A DNA stretch of 64,000 nucleotides. Source: Diplosphaera chodatii. Lineage: Eukaryota; Chlorophyta; Trebouxiophyceae; Prasiolales; Stichococcaceae. Made by a program: the position numbers and the translations under genes. This document shows, piece by piece, positions 34,619-46,410 of the stretch. Within the stretch, counting starts at the first letter, position 1. Each line of letters opens with the position of its first letter. Under the pieces are notes generated by a model that ran no database searches, had not been told where the DNA came from, and saw only the letters and a program-made list of their open reading frames with translations. The stretch spans positions 1,426,001-1,490,000 of the forward strand of contig JAALGY010000038.1 in NCBI GenBank assembly GCA_032358165.1, given 5' to 3'.

Positions 34619-37600
34619 ATGCCCTGCGGCGGCACGATGCAGATGGGCGGCCGCCTCGGCTCGCGTGCAGGTGGGGCCACACATACATGTTGTGTGCCTG
34701 CTGCAACTGCTCATTGCCCTCTGACAGGATATGCGAGTATCCAGCGGTCGGAGCGGTCTGCACATCATTCATCGTGTACGTGCCTGCGACCTGCAGGCCT
34801 CGACAGTTCGCAGCGCATTTGCGGATCGTCCGTGCACGATGCACCGCGCACCAGGCATTGCAGCAGGCATCAGCAGCGGCAGGCAAGCTGTTGCCGCCAC
34901 TGTGCTTTCGTGTGCAGGCTGCTGCGGCCCTGCAACCATCATCTGACCAGTGATGTCAGCTGCAGGTCACGAGGGCAGTGGTGCAGGCGCCGCCGAACTC
35001 CCTGGAGCGTGCGGTGACAGACAGCTTTGAGAGCGCGAGCCGCATACGCATGGCATCAGAGGACAACCTGCAGATGTCGCGGGTGATCGCGGCTTGCAGC
35101 ACCCGATGCACTGTGGATCTACATCGCAGCAGATGCAGCGACATGCCACATTGCGTCCGCGGCACAAGCAGCACTCTTGGTGGCTGTGCATCTCCTAGCA
35201 CGTGACTGGCCGTGCCACGCCACTGCCATGCGTCTACCCAAACATACCGGTCCGTTTGCATGCAGACGGTGCTGGGCATCATCCTGGGCGGCGGCGCGGG
35301 CAGCCGGCTGTACCCGCTGACCAAGACGCGGGCCAAGCCGGCGGTGCCCCTGGGCGCCAACTACCGCCTCATCGACATCCCGGTCTCCAACTGCATCAAC
35401 AGCGGCGTCAACAAGATCTACTGCATGACGCAGTTCAACTCGGCGTCGCTGAACCGCCACCTGGCTTCGGCATATGTGAGCGTGTGCCTGGCGCTGCCGT
35501 CGAGTGTGACCAGAAGTGTTGCTGTGCAAGGCGTGCTGTTGGGCCTGTGCATTGCCCTGCCAGCTTGCGGCCGCAGCAGCACGGACATGTTGCTGATGGG
35601 CAGAGCTCATGCTGGCTTTGCATGTGTGTGCAGAACGCAAACGTAGGCAGCTACAGCAATGAGGGTTTCGTGGAGGTGCTGGCGGCCACGCAGAGCCCAA
35701 TCTCCACATCCTGGTTCCAGGTGCAGAGAACAGATCTGGGTAGCACTGCTCTACATACAAGCTTTCGGCATGTGATGCTCACATCTTGTGAAACAGGCGC
35801 AGCATGATGACCCCCCTCCTGTCGCATCTTGCTTGCAGGGCACGGCAGATGCAGTTCGGCAGTAGCTCTGGCTGTTTGAGAACACCACGCGCACTGGCGT
35901 GCAGGACTTCTTGATTCTCTCAGGCGCGCTGCGGATGGTACCTTTGCACTAATTGCAGCATTGCATGCAATCAGACACGCTGCAGAATTGCCGCATTTGG
36001 GTGAGGCTCCAGGTGTTTTTGGAGCCCCTTGCACACTTATATACTGCAGGTGACCACCTCTACCGCATGGACTATGCACCCTTCGTACAGAAGCACCGTG
36101 AGACGGGGGCTGACATCACAGTGGCGGCGCTGCCCATGGACGCTGCCAGGGCAGAGGCCTTTGGCGTCATGAAGGTGCGCCTGCTGAGGCCGCAGAAGTG
36201 CAGGGTCAGAGGCGTACAGCCATCGGCTGCACCTCCTGGAGGGCGGCAGAGGCCCAGTACGCAGCAAGGATGCTGATCCGTGTGCAGCCCGCCACACCGT
36301 CCGCATCGTGCACGCCGGCGTCAACTGTGCGGACCCCCTTCACATGCTGATGCGTGGGGTTGCTGCTGCTGCAGATCGACGACAGCGGCCGCATCGTGGA
36401 CTTTGCGGAGAAGCCGAAGGGCGACGCGCTGCGGGCCATGGAGGTGGACACCACCGTGCTGGGCCTCGACGCCGCCAGGTGGCCCCCCTGACGTGCACCC
36501 CGCACCTTTACCGCGCATCCCTCACCACCCTGTCCTGTTGTCAAACGGCATGCCGTCCACCTGTCGGATCCAGCACACTGTGCCATTCTGCACCAGCCTG
36601 GGGGTTTCTTTTAACAGCTGTCGTGCGATCATCCACATGGCTGGGGCGGTGTGCACGGACCCTGTAGCAAGCGCGCAGCAGGGCCCCTGTGTGGTCCCAG
36701 GGGGGCCCCCAGTTGCTGGAGGTGACGCATGCACAGCAGAGTGCGTGCGCTCTGCTGCAGGGCGAAGGAGATGCCCTTCATCGCCAGCATGGGCATCTAC
36801 GTGCTCAAGGCGTCCGCCATCAAGGAGCTGCTGACGAAGCACTTCCCCACGAAACACGACTTCGGCTCCGACATCATCCCGGGCGCCAAGGACCTGGGCA
36901 TGAAGATCCAGGTGGGCGCCCATTTGTACGGTGCAGCATCACGACATTCCTGGCAAACTTGTCAACACAAGGACAGTGTCCACACACTATCTGCACCTCA
37001 GCGGTGACCTCTGTGCCTGTCGCACATGCTAGGCTTACCTGTACGATGGGTACTGGGAGGACATCGGAACGATCAAGTCGTTCTATGAGTCCAACCTGGC
37101 GCTCACTGACACCAACCCCAACTTCAGGTGGGCCGCCACGTGCAGCAGGCCCATGGGCTGATGAACCTTGTACAGACGCCCAGCAGTGCGGAACCTGTGC
37201 GTTGTAAGCTCTGTGGTACCTGCATGAGGTTGAAGCTCACAGCAGTGGTCACCGTTCACTGCAGCTTTTATGACAAGGATGCGCCCATCTACACCATGTC
37301 ACGGTTCCTCCCGCCATCAAAGGTGCTCTCCGCATTGTCTGCAAGCGAACATCTCCAGCGCCATCCTAGCACAGATGATGTTGCACCTGCTGCTGCGGTC
37401 TCGAGGTGCAGTTTGTCACACTGGCTTCCCAGTTAGAATGCAGGCTCTTGTGCTCTGCAGGTGCTGGATGCGGAGGTGACGAACAGCATTCTGGGCGACG
37501 GCTGCGTGGTGCGCGCGGGCACCACCATCAAGCACTCGGTCATCGGCCTGCGCTCCCTCATCGGCGAGAACTGCCACATCGAGGACGCGCTGATCATGGG

Positions 37601-38339
37601 GTGCGGAGTGCCTGCGCAGCCGGCTGACATGCTGATGCGCAGCAGTCTGGGCGCTGCACATGTCAGCTCCGCATGTGGGTTGCCGTCATCTGCACCCAGG
37701 AGCACTGCAATATGATGCGTCTTGCTGTCCTGGCAGGCTCTACCAGTATCACACATGACCTTCCCGAGACCCGCCCAACATCTCTGCTGCAGGTCGGACT
37801 ACTTCGAGACGCTGGAGGAGTGCGCGCTGCTGCCGGGGTGCCTGCCGGTGGGCCTGGGCCCGGGCTGCACCGCCCGCAAGTGCATCATCGACAAGAACTC
37901 CCGCATCGGCGCCAACGTGCAGATCATTAACAAGGACGGCGTGCAGGTGCGTCCTGTGAGCTGGGGCTTCAGGGGAATTGAGCATCGCCTGGCTACACAA
38001 TGTCTTGGCCCTGATTGCAACATGAACACGCTGGTGGGGTTCACTGCCTCGTGCCCTGCCACCTCATGGCAGTATCAGTGAAAGCTGCAGCCGTGGTGCA
38101 ACCGTGTCATCCAGTTTGTGATGTGCGCTGCAGGAGGCAAGCCGGGAAGAGGACGGCTTCTTCATCAAGGACGGCATCATTGTCGTCACCAAGGGTGCGC
38201 AATCCAGCTGTGCGGCTTTGGCTGAGAAGCATTCCAACATTCCCGTTTGCCAACTGGAGGCCTAGCGTGTCCCTTAGTTGACTGGACGTTGCTGTTGGGT
38301 CCTGCAGGCGCTGTGCTAACCGCTGGCACCGTCATCTGA
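34619..38339 (+). CDS. APS1: ADP-glucose pyrophosphorylase small (catalytic) subunit, with in-frame TAG
   Basis: Plastid enzyme that makes ADP-glucose, the committed step of starch synthesis. Exons: [17 protein letters not shown] (34975); nucleotide-binding [20 protein letters not shown] with [20 protein letters not shown] (35266-35474); [14 protein letters not shown] (35634); [17 protein letters not shown] (35839); [10 protein letters not shown] with catalytic Asp and [14 protein letters not shown] (36051); [17 protein letters not shown] (36374); [17 protein letters not shown] and [12 protein letters not shown] (36762); [14 protein letters not shown] (37035); [20 protein letters not shown]; then left-handed beta-helix exons to [19 protein letters not shown] (37860), and a final AVLTAGTVI with TGA 38337-38339. 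Small-subunit residues ([21 protein letters not shown]) favour APS over APL. Exons before 34975, likely a transit peptide, are poorly resolved. The TAG at 35863-35865 would truncate the protein (see findings). Confidence 0.88.
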
Positions 38340-38858
38340 AGACCTTCCAACTCGGGACAGGTCTGGGGGCGGCCCAACGTTGACCAGCAACATGACCAGT
38401 GCACATGTGGCAGTCAGCTCTCAGCTTGAACAGCTTGATCAGGACTGTTGTAGCTTGCACACACGCCAACAGAACTTGACTCACATAAGTGCTGGTGCAA
38501 CGCTTCTCCCGTTGGGAGAGAAGCAGAGGGATATCAAGTTGATGCACTGATACCGTATGACGAGTGCCCGTGAAAAGATGGCTCTTCCTACATGCCATCA
38601 TGTACGCTGCACGACCACGTACAATTACAGGGTATACGACTTGACACTTAACTCAAGGAGAGTAATGAACGTATCCGCTTACTCGGACTTGGAAACCACA
38701 AACAAGTTCTGAGGACAGCTCTGGGTACGGTGTGTTTGAGACGGCACCCAACAGGCAGGGCACAAGAGTGGGCCACGACCGTGCTGAGCATGCTGACTAG
38801 CGCAGATCGCTGCAGAATCTACGGTACAAAGCGCGAGGTCGCACTGGAGGCCCAGCCG
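38340..38858. other. Convergent gap (AGPase / two-module protein)
   Basis: 519 bases between convergent stop codons. TTACA at 38625-38629 (TGTAA on the minus strand) lies 230 bases downstream of the minus-strand gene's stop and may be its poly(A) signal. No coding signal seen. Confidence 0.4.
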
Positions 38859-39659
38859 TCAGAAGGCCGCCATGAAGGCCTTCAGCGGCGACGCTGCAGT
38901 GGATGCTCTGATGACCACGGGCAGGTCGGGGCTGTTGTGGCTGCCGGTGGCCGCGACGTCAAGCAGCCGGGCGCCGGGCTCCTTGTCGTTCGGCAGGAAG
39001 AAGAATGAACCGGACGCCAGCTGCTCGTCGTTGGCCGGCACGGCGAAGCCCTCTGCGTCGTCCACCGTGCCGTCGCCGAAGTCCGGCAGCCCCCGCAGCA
39101 CGTGCAGCAGCTGCACGCCGGTGGTGCCGACCGGGAACCTGGCCGGCTGCACCCCGCCGCCCCGCACGCGCACCGTGATGACTTCTGTGCCGCTGCCCAG
39201 CTTGTCTGCGGTTGCCATGTCACAAAAGTAAGCGTGTGAGGCCGGCGTCAACAAGGCAGGTGTCCCATCTGAGCATGACGCGGGGACCATGGAAAGCCGC
39301 AGCCTTGCCAGGTCAACGTACGTTTTGACCAAGCCGTGAAGAAGTATTGGCCGTCGGGCACAGGCTGGTCTGTGTGGAGCAGATTTTGACCGTCCGCAGT
39401 CTGCACATTGCCATCGCCAAAACCCGCTGCGCGACAAAACCACAACAGCAGTTTGGCACTGCTGTAGGTTAGGCAGGAGGGCTTGCTCGGTGACCAACAA
39501 CAAGACGTCTCAGGTTCATGCACACACACGTAAACAAGTCTCACCTCGTCGCCGCACCACGTCTAGCAGCTGTGCAGCAGTGACGCCTGCCCTGAAGCGC
39601 AGGGGCCGCACCTCCCGCGCATGCACCATCACGGGGGCCACGCCGCCGGGAGGCGGCAT
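38859..39659 (-). CDS. Two-module repeat protein of unknown function
   Basis: I do not recognise the family. The protein is built from two copies of one module of about 60 residues. Module 1: MVHAREVRPLRFRAGVTAAQ, LLDVVRRRG (39630-39545), then an intron and FGDGNVQTADGQNLL, DQPVPDGQYFFTAWS (39424-39335). Module 2, after a phase-consistent splice: TEVITVRVRGGGVQPARFPV, GTTGVQLLHVLRG, DFGDGTVDDAEG, DEQLASGSFFFLPN (39195-38995), then a short tail to KAFMAAF and TGA 38861-38859. Shared pattern: V-V-....RP-RFxxGxTxxQLLxVxR.xxFGDGxVxxAxGxx...D..xxxGxxFF. Start is the ATG at 39659 (MPPPGGVAP). No signal peptide or membrane segment. The short beta/alpha pattern might be ubiquitin-like, but that is only a guess. 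Confidence 0.7.
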
Positions 39660-40768
39660 CGTTACGTCAAACTATGCCTGCAGGTTCCATCGCGGCAGCC
39701 TGATTGGCAACATGCGACTGTAACCTCAGGTGCATGGCTACGGTACGACTTCCCTGCATGTGCCCAGTACTGTGGCCCTATGGTGCTCGGAGCATGCTGG
39801 CAGCTGATTACAACGCTCAGCTACTGCTGATAGAATGCCTGCAGGCAGGCTGCGGAAGTTTGCAGGGGCTCACGCTTTGGCACGCGCCAGGCAAGCGAAC
39901 GGTGGCTCCAGTCGTACTACAGTCGATCCGCAACCGCCCCAATCTGCCGAATCTGAGTCACTCAACACGTCACAGAGCACCACCATGCCCCATGGCCTCA
40001 ATCCAAGCAGGTAGTACCTCTGTTTGCAGGTGCTGTGTTGCGTGCACCTCGTGCCGTTACAGGTCAAGCGCGTGTGTCAGCATCAATGTTTTTAGGGCAC
40101 TGACCCCCGCTGATAGTCTGAGCGGTGCACCTTCCGCTGCAACTTTCCTCTGAGGACACGAAGGTGTGCCGGAACGCTGCGCGCTGGTGTGACTAGCGGT
40201 CACCCTCGGGTAGCTGGCTCACGAGATGATTTTGGTCATCAGGGGTCGGAAAGGTACATTGGCCTGTTACCCAATGGTCAAGGGGAACAGAAGTATAGAA
40301 CTGGTTCTATTCCCCTTGCAATGGTACAGGGCAGGCAGAGCAACCATGGCAAGCAAGGCATCGATGGGACCAACGACAGCATTTGCCGACAATCCTAGCA
40401 CCTGCTGACTCGTCCTCCGCCGGTCAGCGTCAAGTGCGAATCCTCGAGTCTGGTGTGCTTTGAAAGTGGTGTGGGCAGCGTGCGGTCAGAGGGCCACATC
40501 ATAGCAAGCGATTCAGCGCGGTGCAGAAAGCAAGCTGAGATGCTCAGCTGCCCTGATGTCATTTTGGTCCAAGATCAGTCGAAACATGAGCATGGAGTGA
40601 CCGTCACAGGATGATGGGGCGTCATCCAGCAGCCATGGAGCCGCACAGGCGCGGACATGGCGCACAGGTGCGCCACCCATGATGATGTCAACACCATTGA
40701 CCCTGTCGCAGTGTTCTTGGCCTCGAAGCCTGGAGTGAAGATGGCACAGGCGAGGCTTCAGTCCAATC
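39660..40768. promoter_or_regulatory. Long divergent intergenic region (two-module protein / SEL1L)
   Basis: 1.1 kb, the longest gap in the window. A 150-codon plus-strand frame (39704-40153) is Cys/Ala/Pro-rich without domain features, and is most likely chance. A small stretch near 40245-40330 is relatively A-rich. Presumed promoters of both neighbours; no RNA gene or transposon signature seen. Confidence 0.35.
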
Positions 40769-43700
40769 ATGCAGGTGCTGCTGCTCGTGGCTGTGTTGCT
40801 GTGTACCGCGGCTCATGCCGCAGCCGGCAATGCCACGGCAGCGGAGGAGTCACCGGCAGACGCCGCGTACAACAGGGCCACACAGCTGCGGTGCGTCCAC
40901 ATTGCAGCTGCTGCGGCTACTCTCGCATGCGGCCGCCGGGTAGCTTGAACGACACATGGTAGTCTTCCTGACATGCGTGCGACGGCGCACAGGTCACGGC
41001 GGGATGCGTCAACACGCCACCTGCGAGAGGCAGCAGCGCTGCTGCGATCGGCAGCGGGTGTCAGGATTGCCGCGTCAATTGCGCCGGCAGATCAGGCAGC
41101 TGGCGAGGGCCAGCAGACCACAGCGCAACTGATCCAGTTTGAGGACCGGGCCACCTCGCATGCGCCGGCGCTCTGGGAGCTTGCACAGGCATACGAAAAA
41201 GGTCAGCAACGGTGCACAGATGTCAGAGGCGGTGCAGCCGCGCCCCATCCCTCGTTAGTACGATGCACAGCGGTCTTCCAGCCCTGCGGCGTTTGCAGCA
41301 TTGCAGTGCTGTGCGGTCTGCAGGCGAGGGCGTGGCGCAGGACATGTACATGGCGGCGAAGCTGGTCGGCGCAGCGGCGGAGGCGGGCTATCCCGATGCC
41401 CAGGCGGAGGTCGGCTTCAGGGCGGCGCTGGGCCTGCACCCTATCAGCCAAACGTCCTTTGCATTTGGCGAGCCGGATGTGCCCAAGTGCGGCCTCGCAA
41501 CCTGCACCCACGAGGATGGAAGGCACCATGCCACATCTGGCCATGCACAGCCGCAGCAGCATGTGTGCCGATCAGAATGATTATAAGTTTGACGGTGTGT
41601 AATGGCAGGGCGCTGCTGCACTACTACTTTGCGGCAGCGGGCAACAGCTCCTTTGCGCAGCTGGCATTGGGGTACCGTCATGCGCACGGCCTGGGTGTGC
41701 CCAAGTCCTGCCAATCTGCGGTGAGCGGTGGCCACTCGGCTGCATGTGCCACCCCACCCTCCAGCAGGGCATAAGCATCACCTCGACTGTGGCACACCAG
41801 AGTCTACAGAGTCCACACGCAAACGGAGGTATAGAGGCTGCATGCTGTTTATGCAGGTGCTATACTACAACCCTGTTTCGGAGCAAGTTGTAGAGCTGGC
41901 ACGCTTACCAAACACAATTCCTCAGGCAAGATGCCATATGCGCACCAAGTGATCATGCTTGGGTCCTAAATCTGATGTATGGCCAGCTCCAAGAGTGCCG
42001 ATAGGTGATGCTTATTAAACATCGGGGTGCTGGACGCTGTGGCTTGTTGCCTGCAGATGTCAAGGGTGCGGCTGAGTGCAAAGTCACTGGACGGCCTGCG
42101 TGCCAGCACTGAGCAGGATGTGCTCCACTACCAGGTGCGCGCATGTTTCCGGGTTGCTGCCAGCCTGCACAGAAAGCTTCCCTGGAAACTGTCATGTTTT
42201 GAAACGCAAATGGACGCACTGGCGCCACCCCGGCTCAACGTCAGCCCTTTTTGATGGGCCCGGGGGAGGCGCGCATGACTCATCAGCCCGCACCCCGCAG
42301 TGGTTTGCGGACCTGGGCAACGTGGACGCACAGCGCGCCGTCGGACAGATACTGTCGGCGGGCGGTGCGGGGCGCGACCCCGAGCAGGCTCTGCGCTACT
42401 TCCAGTGCGACCGCCAAAACCCTGCGTTCACAGCGCCCTCTGCGTGCTAGTGGTTTGAGCCAGCAGTGGCTGGTGCATGCACGGCGTGATGGTACATAGA
42501 TGGTACGGCAGATTGGGAGCAAATTGCGTTGCTGCAGGCGCGCAGCGGATGGCGGAGATGCTGACGCCATGGCAGCCCTGGGCCACATGTACGCCAATGG
42601 GCGTGGCGTCAAGGCCTCCAACGGCACCGCCCTGAAGTGGTCAGCAGCCTCCTCTTTTTGATGCTGTGATGGCCACACCCCAGTTGCAGAGTCCTCGGCA
42701 CGCAACCACTGCAAGGCGGCATGCAGTGTCGATGGGGTGGTTAGACATCCTTGCTGGGCGGTTCTCCATGTCAGGGCTTGGACCGTGACCAACAACGCGA
42801 GATATGCGTTAGGCAACAACAGTGGACCCTGAACCACAGGTTCCGTGCGGCGGTGGAGCACAACCATGCCAGCGCGCAGTACGGCCTGGGGTACATGCAC
42901 CTGGTGGGCCACGGCGTTGCCATGAACCACCGCAAGGCGTACAAGTACTTCTCGTCCGCCGCCGAGCAGGTGGGCCGCTCAGGGAACCCTCACCCTTCCA
43001 ACCAGGGACAGGGTGTTTGTATGCGCAGAAAAGCGCAGCCTGGCTGATGCAGGCGGTGACCTGCGACCGCCCACGCATTGTGCAGGGCAACACGGAGGCC
43101 TGGTTCCACCTGGGCGTGATGCACCTCAATGGGTGGGGCGTGCCGCGCAACGTCATGCAGGCGCAGTACTTTTTCTCCATGACCGCCAAGACGGTGCGGC
43201 ACCCGGCTGACCAGCACACGTCCTGCGTCCTGAACAACTGCGTGCAGTGCTGCCTGTGCAGTTTGCGGCTGCCATGCGCCTGGATGTTTGCTACAGCTGC
43301 TACTGCAGCAAAGCAGGCAGATGAAGCTCATCCGCTGGTGTTTGTGAACATGGTCAGTCGCATGTGATCCGCAGGGTCATGTGCTGGGCATGTACAACCT
43401 GGCCATGATGCACCTGGCAAAGGAGTCTGGAGGCTGCGATAATGCAAGGGAGCTGTTGAAGAAGGTCGCAGGTACCTTTCTGAACCTCCCTGCTGCAGTG
43501 CTCATATGGTGACATGCAGGCAGCCATCCGCTGTGGTGTGCTGCCTGCAGCATGTCGTACTGAGATGACGATGCATTGCTCGCTGCGCCTTGATCGCGGC
43601 ATGAAGCACCATGACTCTGGTCGTGCTGATGAAGGGAACCAAGTGCAGGACGAACAGTGGATGGTTGCCACTTCACCAGCACTCGCAGGCGCCTCTGTCA

Positions 43701-45901
43701 TGCCGAAGTCCTGTGTGCCGCTTGTGTTGCAGAGAGGGGCCCCTGGAGCGCGGTGCTGCAGGAGGGGCGGGAGGCGTTTGCGGATGGTGACTATGACGGC
43801 TCGCTGCTAGCGTACCTGCGTGCCGCTGAGATGGGCTACGAGCTGGGCCAATCCAATGCCGCGTGGCTCATTACACACGTGCGTGCAGTGCAGAAGCACA
43901 TCAGCAGGAGTGACAGCATGTTGGGCAACCCCACCGCATGACCCTTAAAACAGCGGCGTCGGAAGAAGTGCACATGCAGGTGTCAGCCTTGGGCCTGACT
44001 GAAGTGTGGCACTCATAGCAATTACTGGCAAATCTGCGACTGCAGGGCTACTCAGCGGCAGCAGGCGGTGCCGGCAGCCTGTCTGTGGGGCTGCACCAGC
44101 ACGCGGCACAGCAGGGCCACATGCCAGCGCTGCTCGCTGTCGGCGATGCTTTCTGGTAGGCCCGTCTTCGCTGCTGCTACTGTAAACTGTGGACATGGGC
44201 TGGCGATATCATTGCAATTTGCTGCAGCATGGTCCTGCGCTTCGACGATGGAGCAGGAAGTACGGACGTTTAGGAACTGAAGCATTGTCGGATTTCGTGT
44301 CCTATGCAGGTATGGGCGTGGCACCAAGCCGCACTGGCAGCGCGCGGGGGAGGTGTATGCGAAGGCCAACCTGGGACAAGCGTACTTCAACCTGGGCTAC
44401 ATGCACCAGTTTGGTGCCGGCCTGCCACAGGTGCAGAGCCTGCTTCGTCTTATGTAGAAATCCACTGCAGCGGGCTGCTTTGCACGGGCGTCACGTTGTC
44501 ACATAACCATGCTTTGAGTGCTGCTGAGCCAACGTTCATGCTGTTGGCACAGGACCTGCACCTGGCCAAGCGCTTCTACGACAAGGCGGCGACGGCGGCG
44601 CCGGACGCCTGGCTGCCGGTGCGCGTGGCGCTGGCGGGCCTCACGGCGCACTCCGCCTGGCTGCGCCTCGCGCCCCGGCTGCCGCCGCAGCTGGCGTGGC
44701 TGCGGCGCTACGTCTTCGCAGCGCCGACACAGCCAGGTGGCGTCCTGCCGCTATTCAGACCCTTGCCGGTGCCAGTAGCCTCCCTCGGTTATTCGACTGT
44801 GGAGGTGGTCAAGTAATCGCAGCGGAGGACCATGGCCAGCCATCCTAACACACCTGCAATCCGACCCCTGCTCTGCCATCGCTGCAGCGGCAGAGGAGAG
44901 CGCCCGGGCTCGGGCGGGCATAGGCTTCCGGGCGGCCAGCCTGGTGGCCGGCTCGCTGGTGGGGTGGGCGGGGCGCGCCAGCGGCGCGTCCCGCGCCCTG
45001 GCCGCCGGCGGCGCCCAGCTGTCCAGCGCCCTCAGGTGCGCACCAGCCTGCGCAGCAGAGTGCTTGCCCCCATTGTCACTGGCAGCCCAATGTCAGGCAA
45101 CTGCTGAAGCCGCCTTCCTTTTGCATCATCTGTCACGAAGCTGCTGGATGCGCTCAGGTCAGGCGCCTGTGGGACCCCCCGCCATGCATGCTTGCAGGTT
45201 TGCTTCCCCTGTTTCTACCGGACGCTGCAGCATAGTTGATCACCTGATAACCATGGAACTCATTTGCAGTGGAAGCGGCGGTGATGGCTCAGAAACGCTG
45301 CTGCTACTGGGGCTGCTGGCGGTGCTGGTGCTGGTCCTGCGGCGGCGCGCAGCGCTGCGCACCCTGTACGGCCCGCCCCCGGGGCCGCTACCGGGTGTGC
45401 ATCCTTGTCATCACGGCCTCCATCCAGACTTCAAGCTGTATCACTGCTTCTGAGCGCAAAGCACTGGGCCAGTTGCTGCCCTGATGGCCACCTCTCTGTT
45501 ACCTGTACAGCTGCTGGACGGGCCCGCTTGCTGCAGTGTATCCCACCGTAAGTTGTGCATGCCGTGCAGTGCCGGACCCGGCCATGGGGCCGATGCGGCG
45601 GCGATCCGGCAGCGTGGGTGCTGCCGGCACAGCAGCCCCTGCAGGGCCGGCAGCCCCGGTACAGCAACATACGGAGCAGCCCGCAGGCGGTGGTGCGCAA
45701 GGCAGCGCACCTGCTGGCGGCCACGCCGTCCCCGCCTCTCAGGCGCACGGCAGCACCCAGGCAGCAGGCGAGCAGCGGCATGGGCAGCACCCTGCTCCGC
45801 CGCCCAGGGGGTCGCTGGCGGAGCTGCGCCAGGGGTTGCCTGCAGAGCGGGGGCGGGCGCAGGAGGGAGCCGACGACGAGGCGGGGCCTTCAGGTCAATG
45901 A
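40769..45901 (+). CDS. SEL1L: SEL1L/HRD3-like Sel1-repeat ER membrane protein
   Basis: Adaptor of the HRD1 ubiquitin ligase in ER-associated degradation: a lumenal Sel1-repeat (TPR-like) solenoid with a C-terminal membrane anchor. Starts at ATG 40769 with a signal peptide MQVLLLVAVLLCTAAHAAAG. Sel1 repeats, often one or two per exon: APALWELAQAYEKG (41164), DAQAEVGFRAALGL (41400), SFAQLALGYRHAHGLGVPK (41650), ADLGNVDAQRAVGQILSAGG (42305), DADAMAALGHMYANGRGVKA (42555), HNHASAQYGLGYMHLVGHGV (42862), NTEAWFHLGVMHLNGWGVPR (43089), HVLGMYNLAMMHLAKES (43379), QAYFNLGYMHQFGAGLP (44379) and DLHLAKRFYDKAAT (44555). A hydrophobic segment ETLLLLGLLAVLVLVLRRRA (45293) followed by Arg is the membrane anchor. 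A Pro/Ala/Gly/Gln-rich cytosolic tail ends TGA 45899-45901. Length and layout fit HRD3/SEL1L without the animal fibronectin domain. Confidence 0.85.
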
Positions 45902-46410
45902 AGCCTTTGCGACAGGCTGTTCCGGGAGGAAGGAGACACGTTGCCGTCAGCAAAGCTGCAACTTTGTATTGCACCCCAGCGCAGCCTCATTCTGCTGGGA
46001 CTCCCTTCAGCATGATCGGTCTGCCCTTCAATGCCCACCGCCGAACTCCCAAACAACTCAAATCACCCAATGCCAGCTCAAACGCGCGAACCTGCTGCGA
46101 TCCTAGGCCCATGCACTGCTGCAAGCCAGTACCCTTGTCCGCGCGGCCAGCCGTGTAGTCATCGCAGGTGTGCGTACTTGCTTGCTTGTGGCCTGAGAGA
46201 GCCAGAAATTCTGACCTCTGTCCATCGACAGACACCTGACTACTGCTTCTCCGTGTGTACCGTTTGCTGCTCGCCTTCGACCACGCGAGTCAGCAGGATC
46301 ACCCGACTAATCCACAGCTGCCTCCAAGACCGTCTCAGGAACGCTGCGCACAATGCCTCAGCTGCACACCGCAGGCAGCTTGCAAGCCTGCAGCGCATGA
46401 TGCCAATGCG
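45902..46410. other. Intergenic region, same-strand neighbours
   Basis: 509 bases between the SEL1L-like stop and the next start on the same strand; 3' UTR plus promoter. Alternative ATGs upstream (46031, 46398) are not in a frame that joins the next gene. Nothing else recognised. Confidence 0.35.

Noticed and set aside
35863..35865. TAG reassigned to an amino acid (non-standard genetic code)
   Set aside because: Other genes in the window end in TAG at the homologous C-terminus (RAD50, F-box), so TAG works as a stop.
39704..40153. 150-codon frame in the long divergent gap
   Set aside because: No domain, no splice-supported neighbours, biased Cys/Pro/Ala content, and it sits where promoters are expected.
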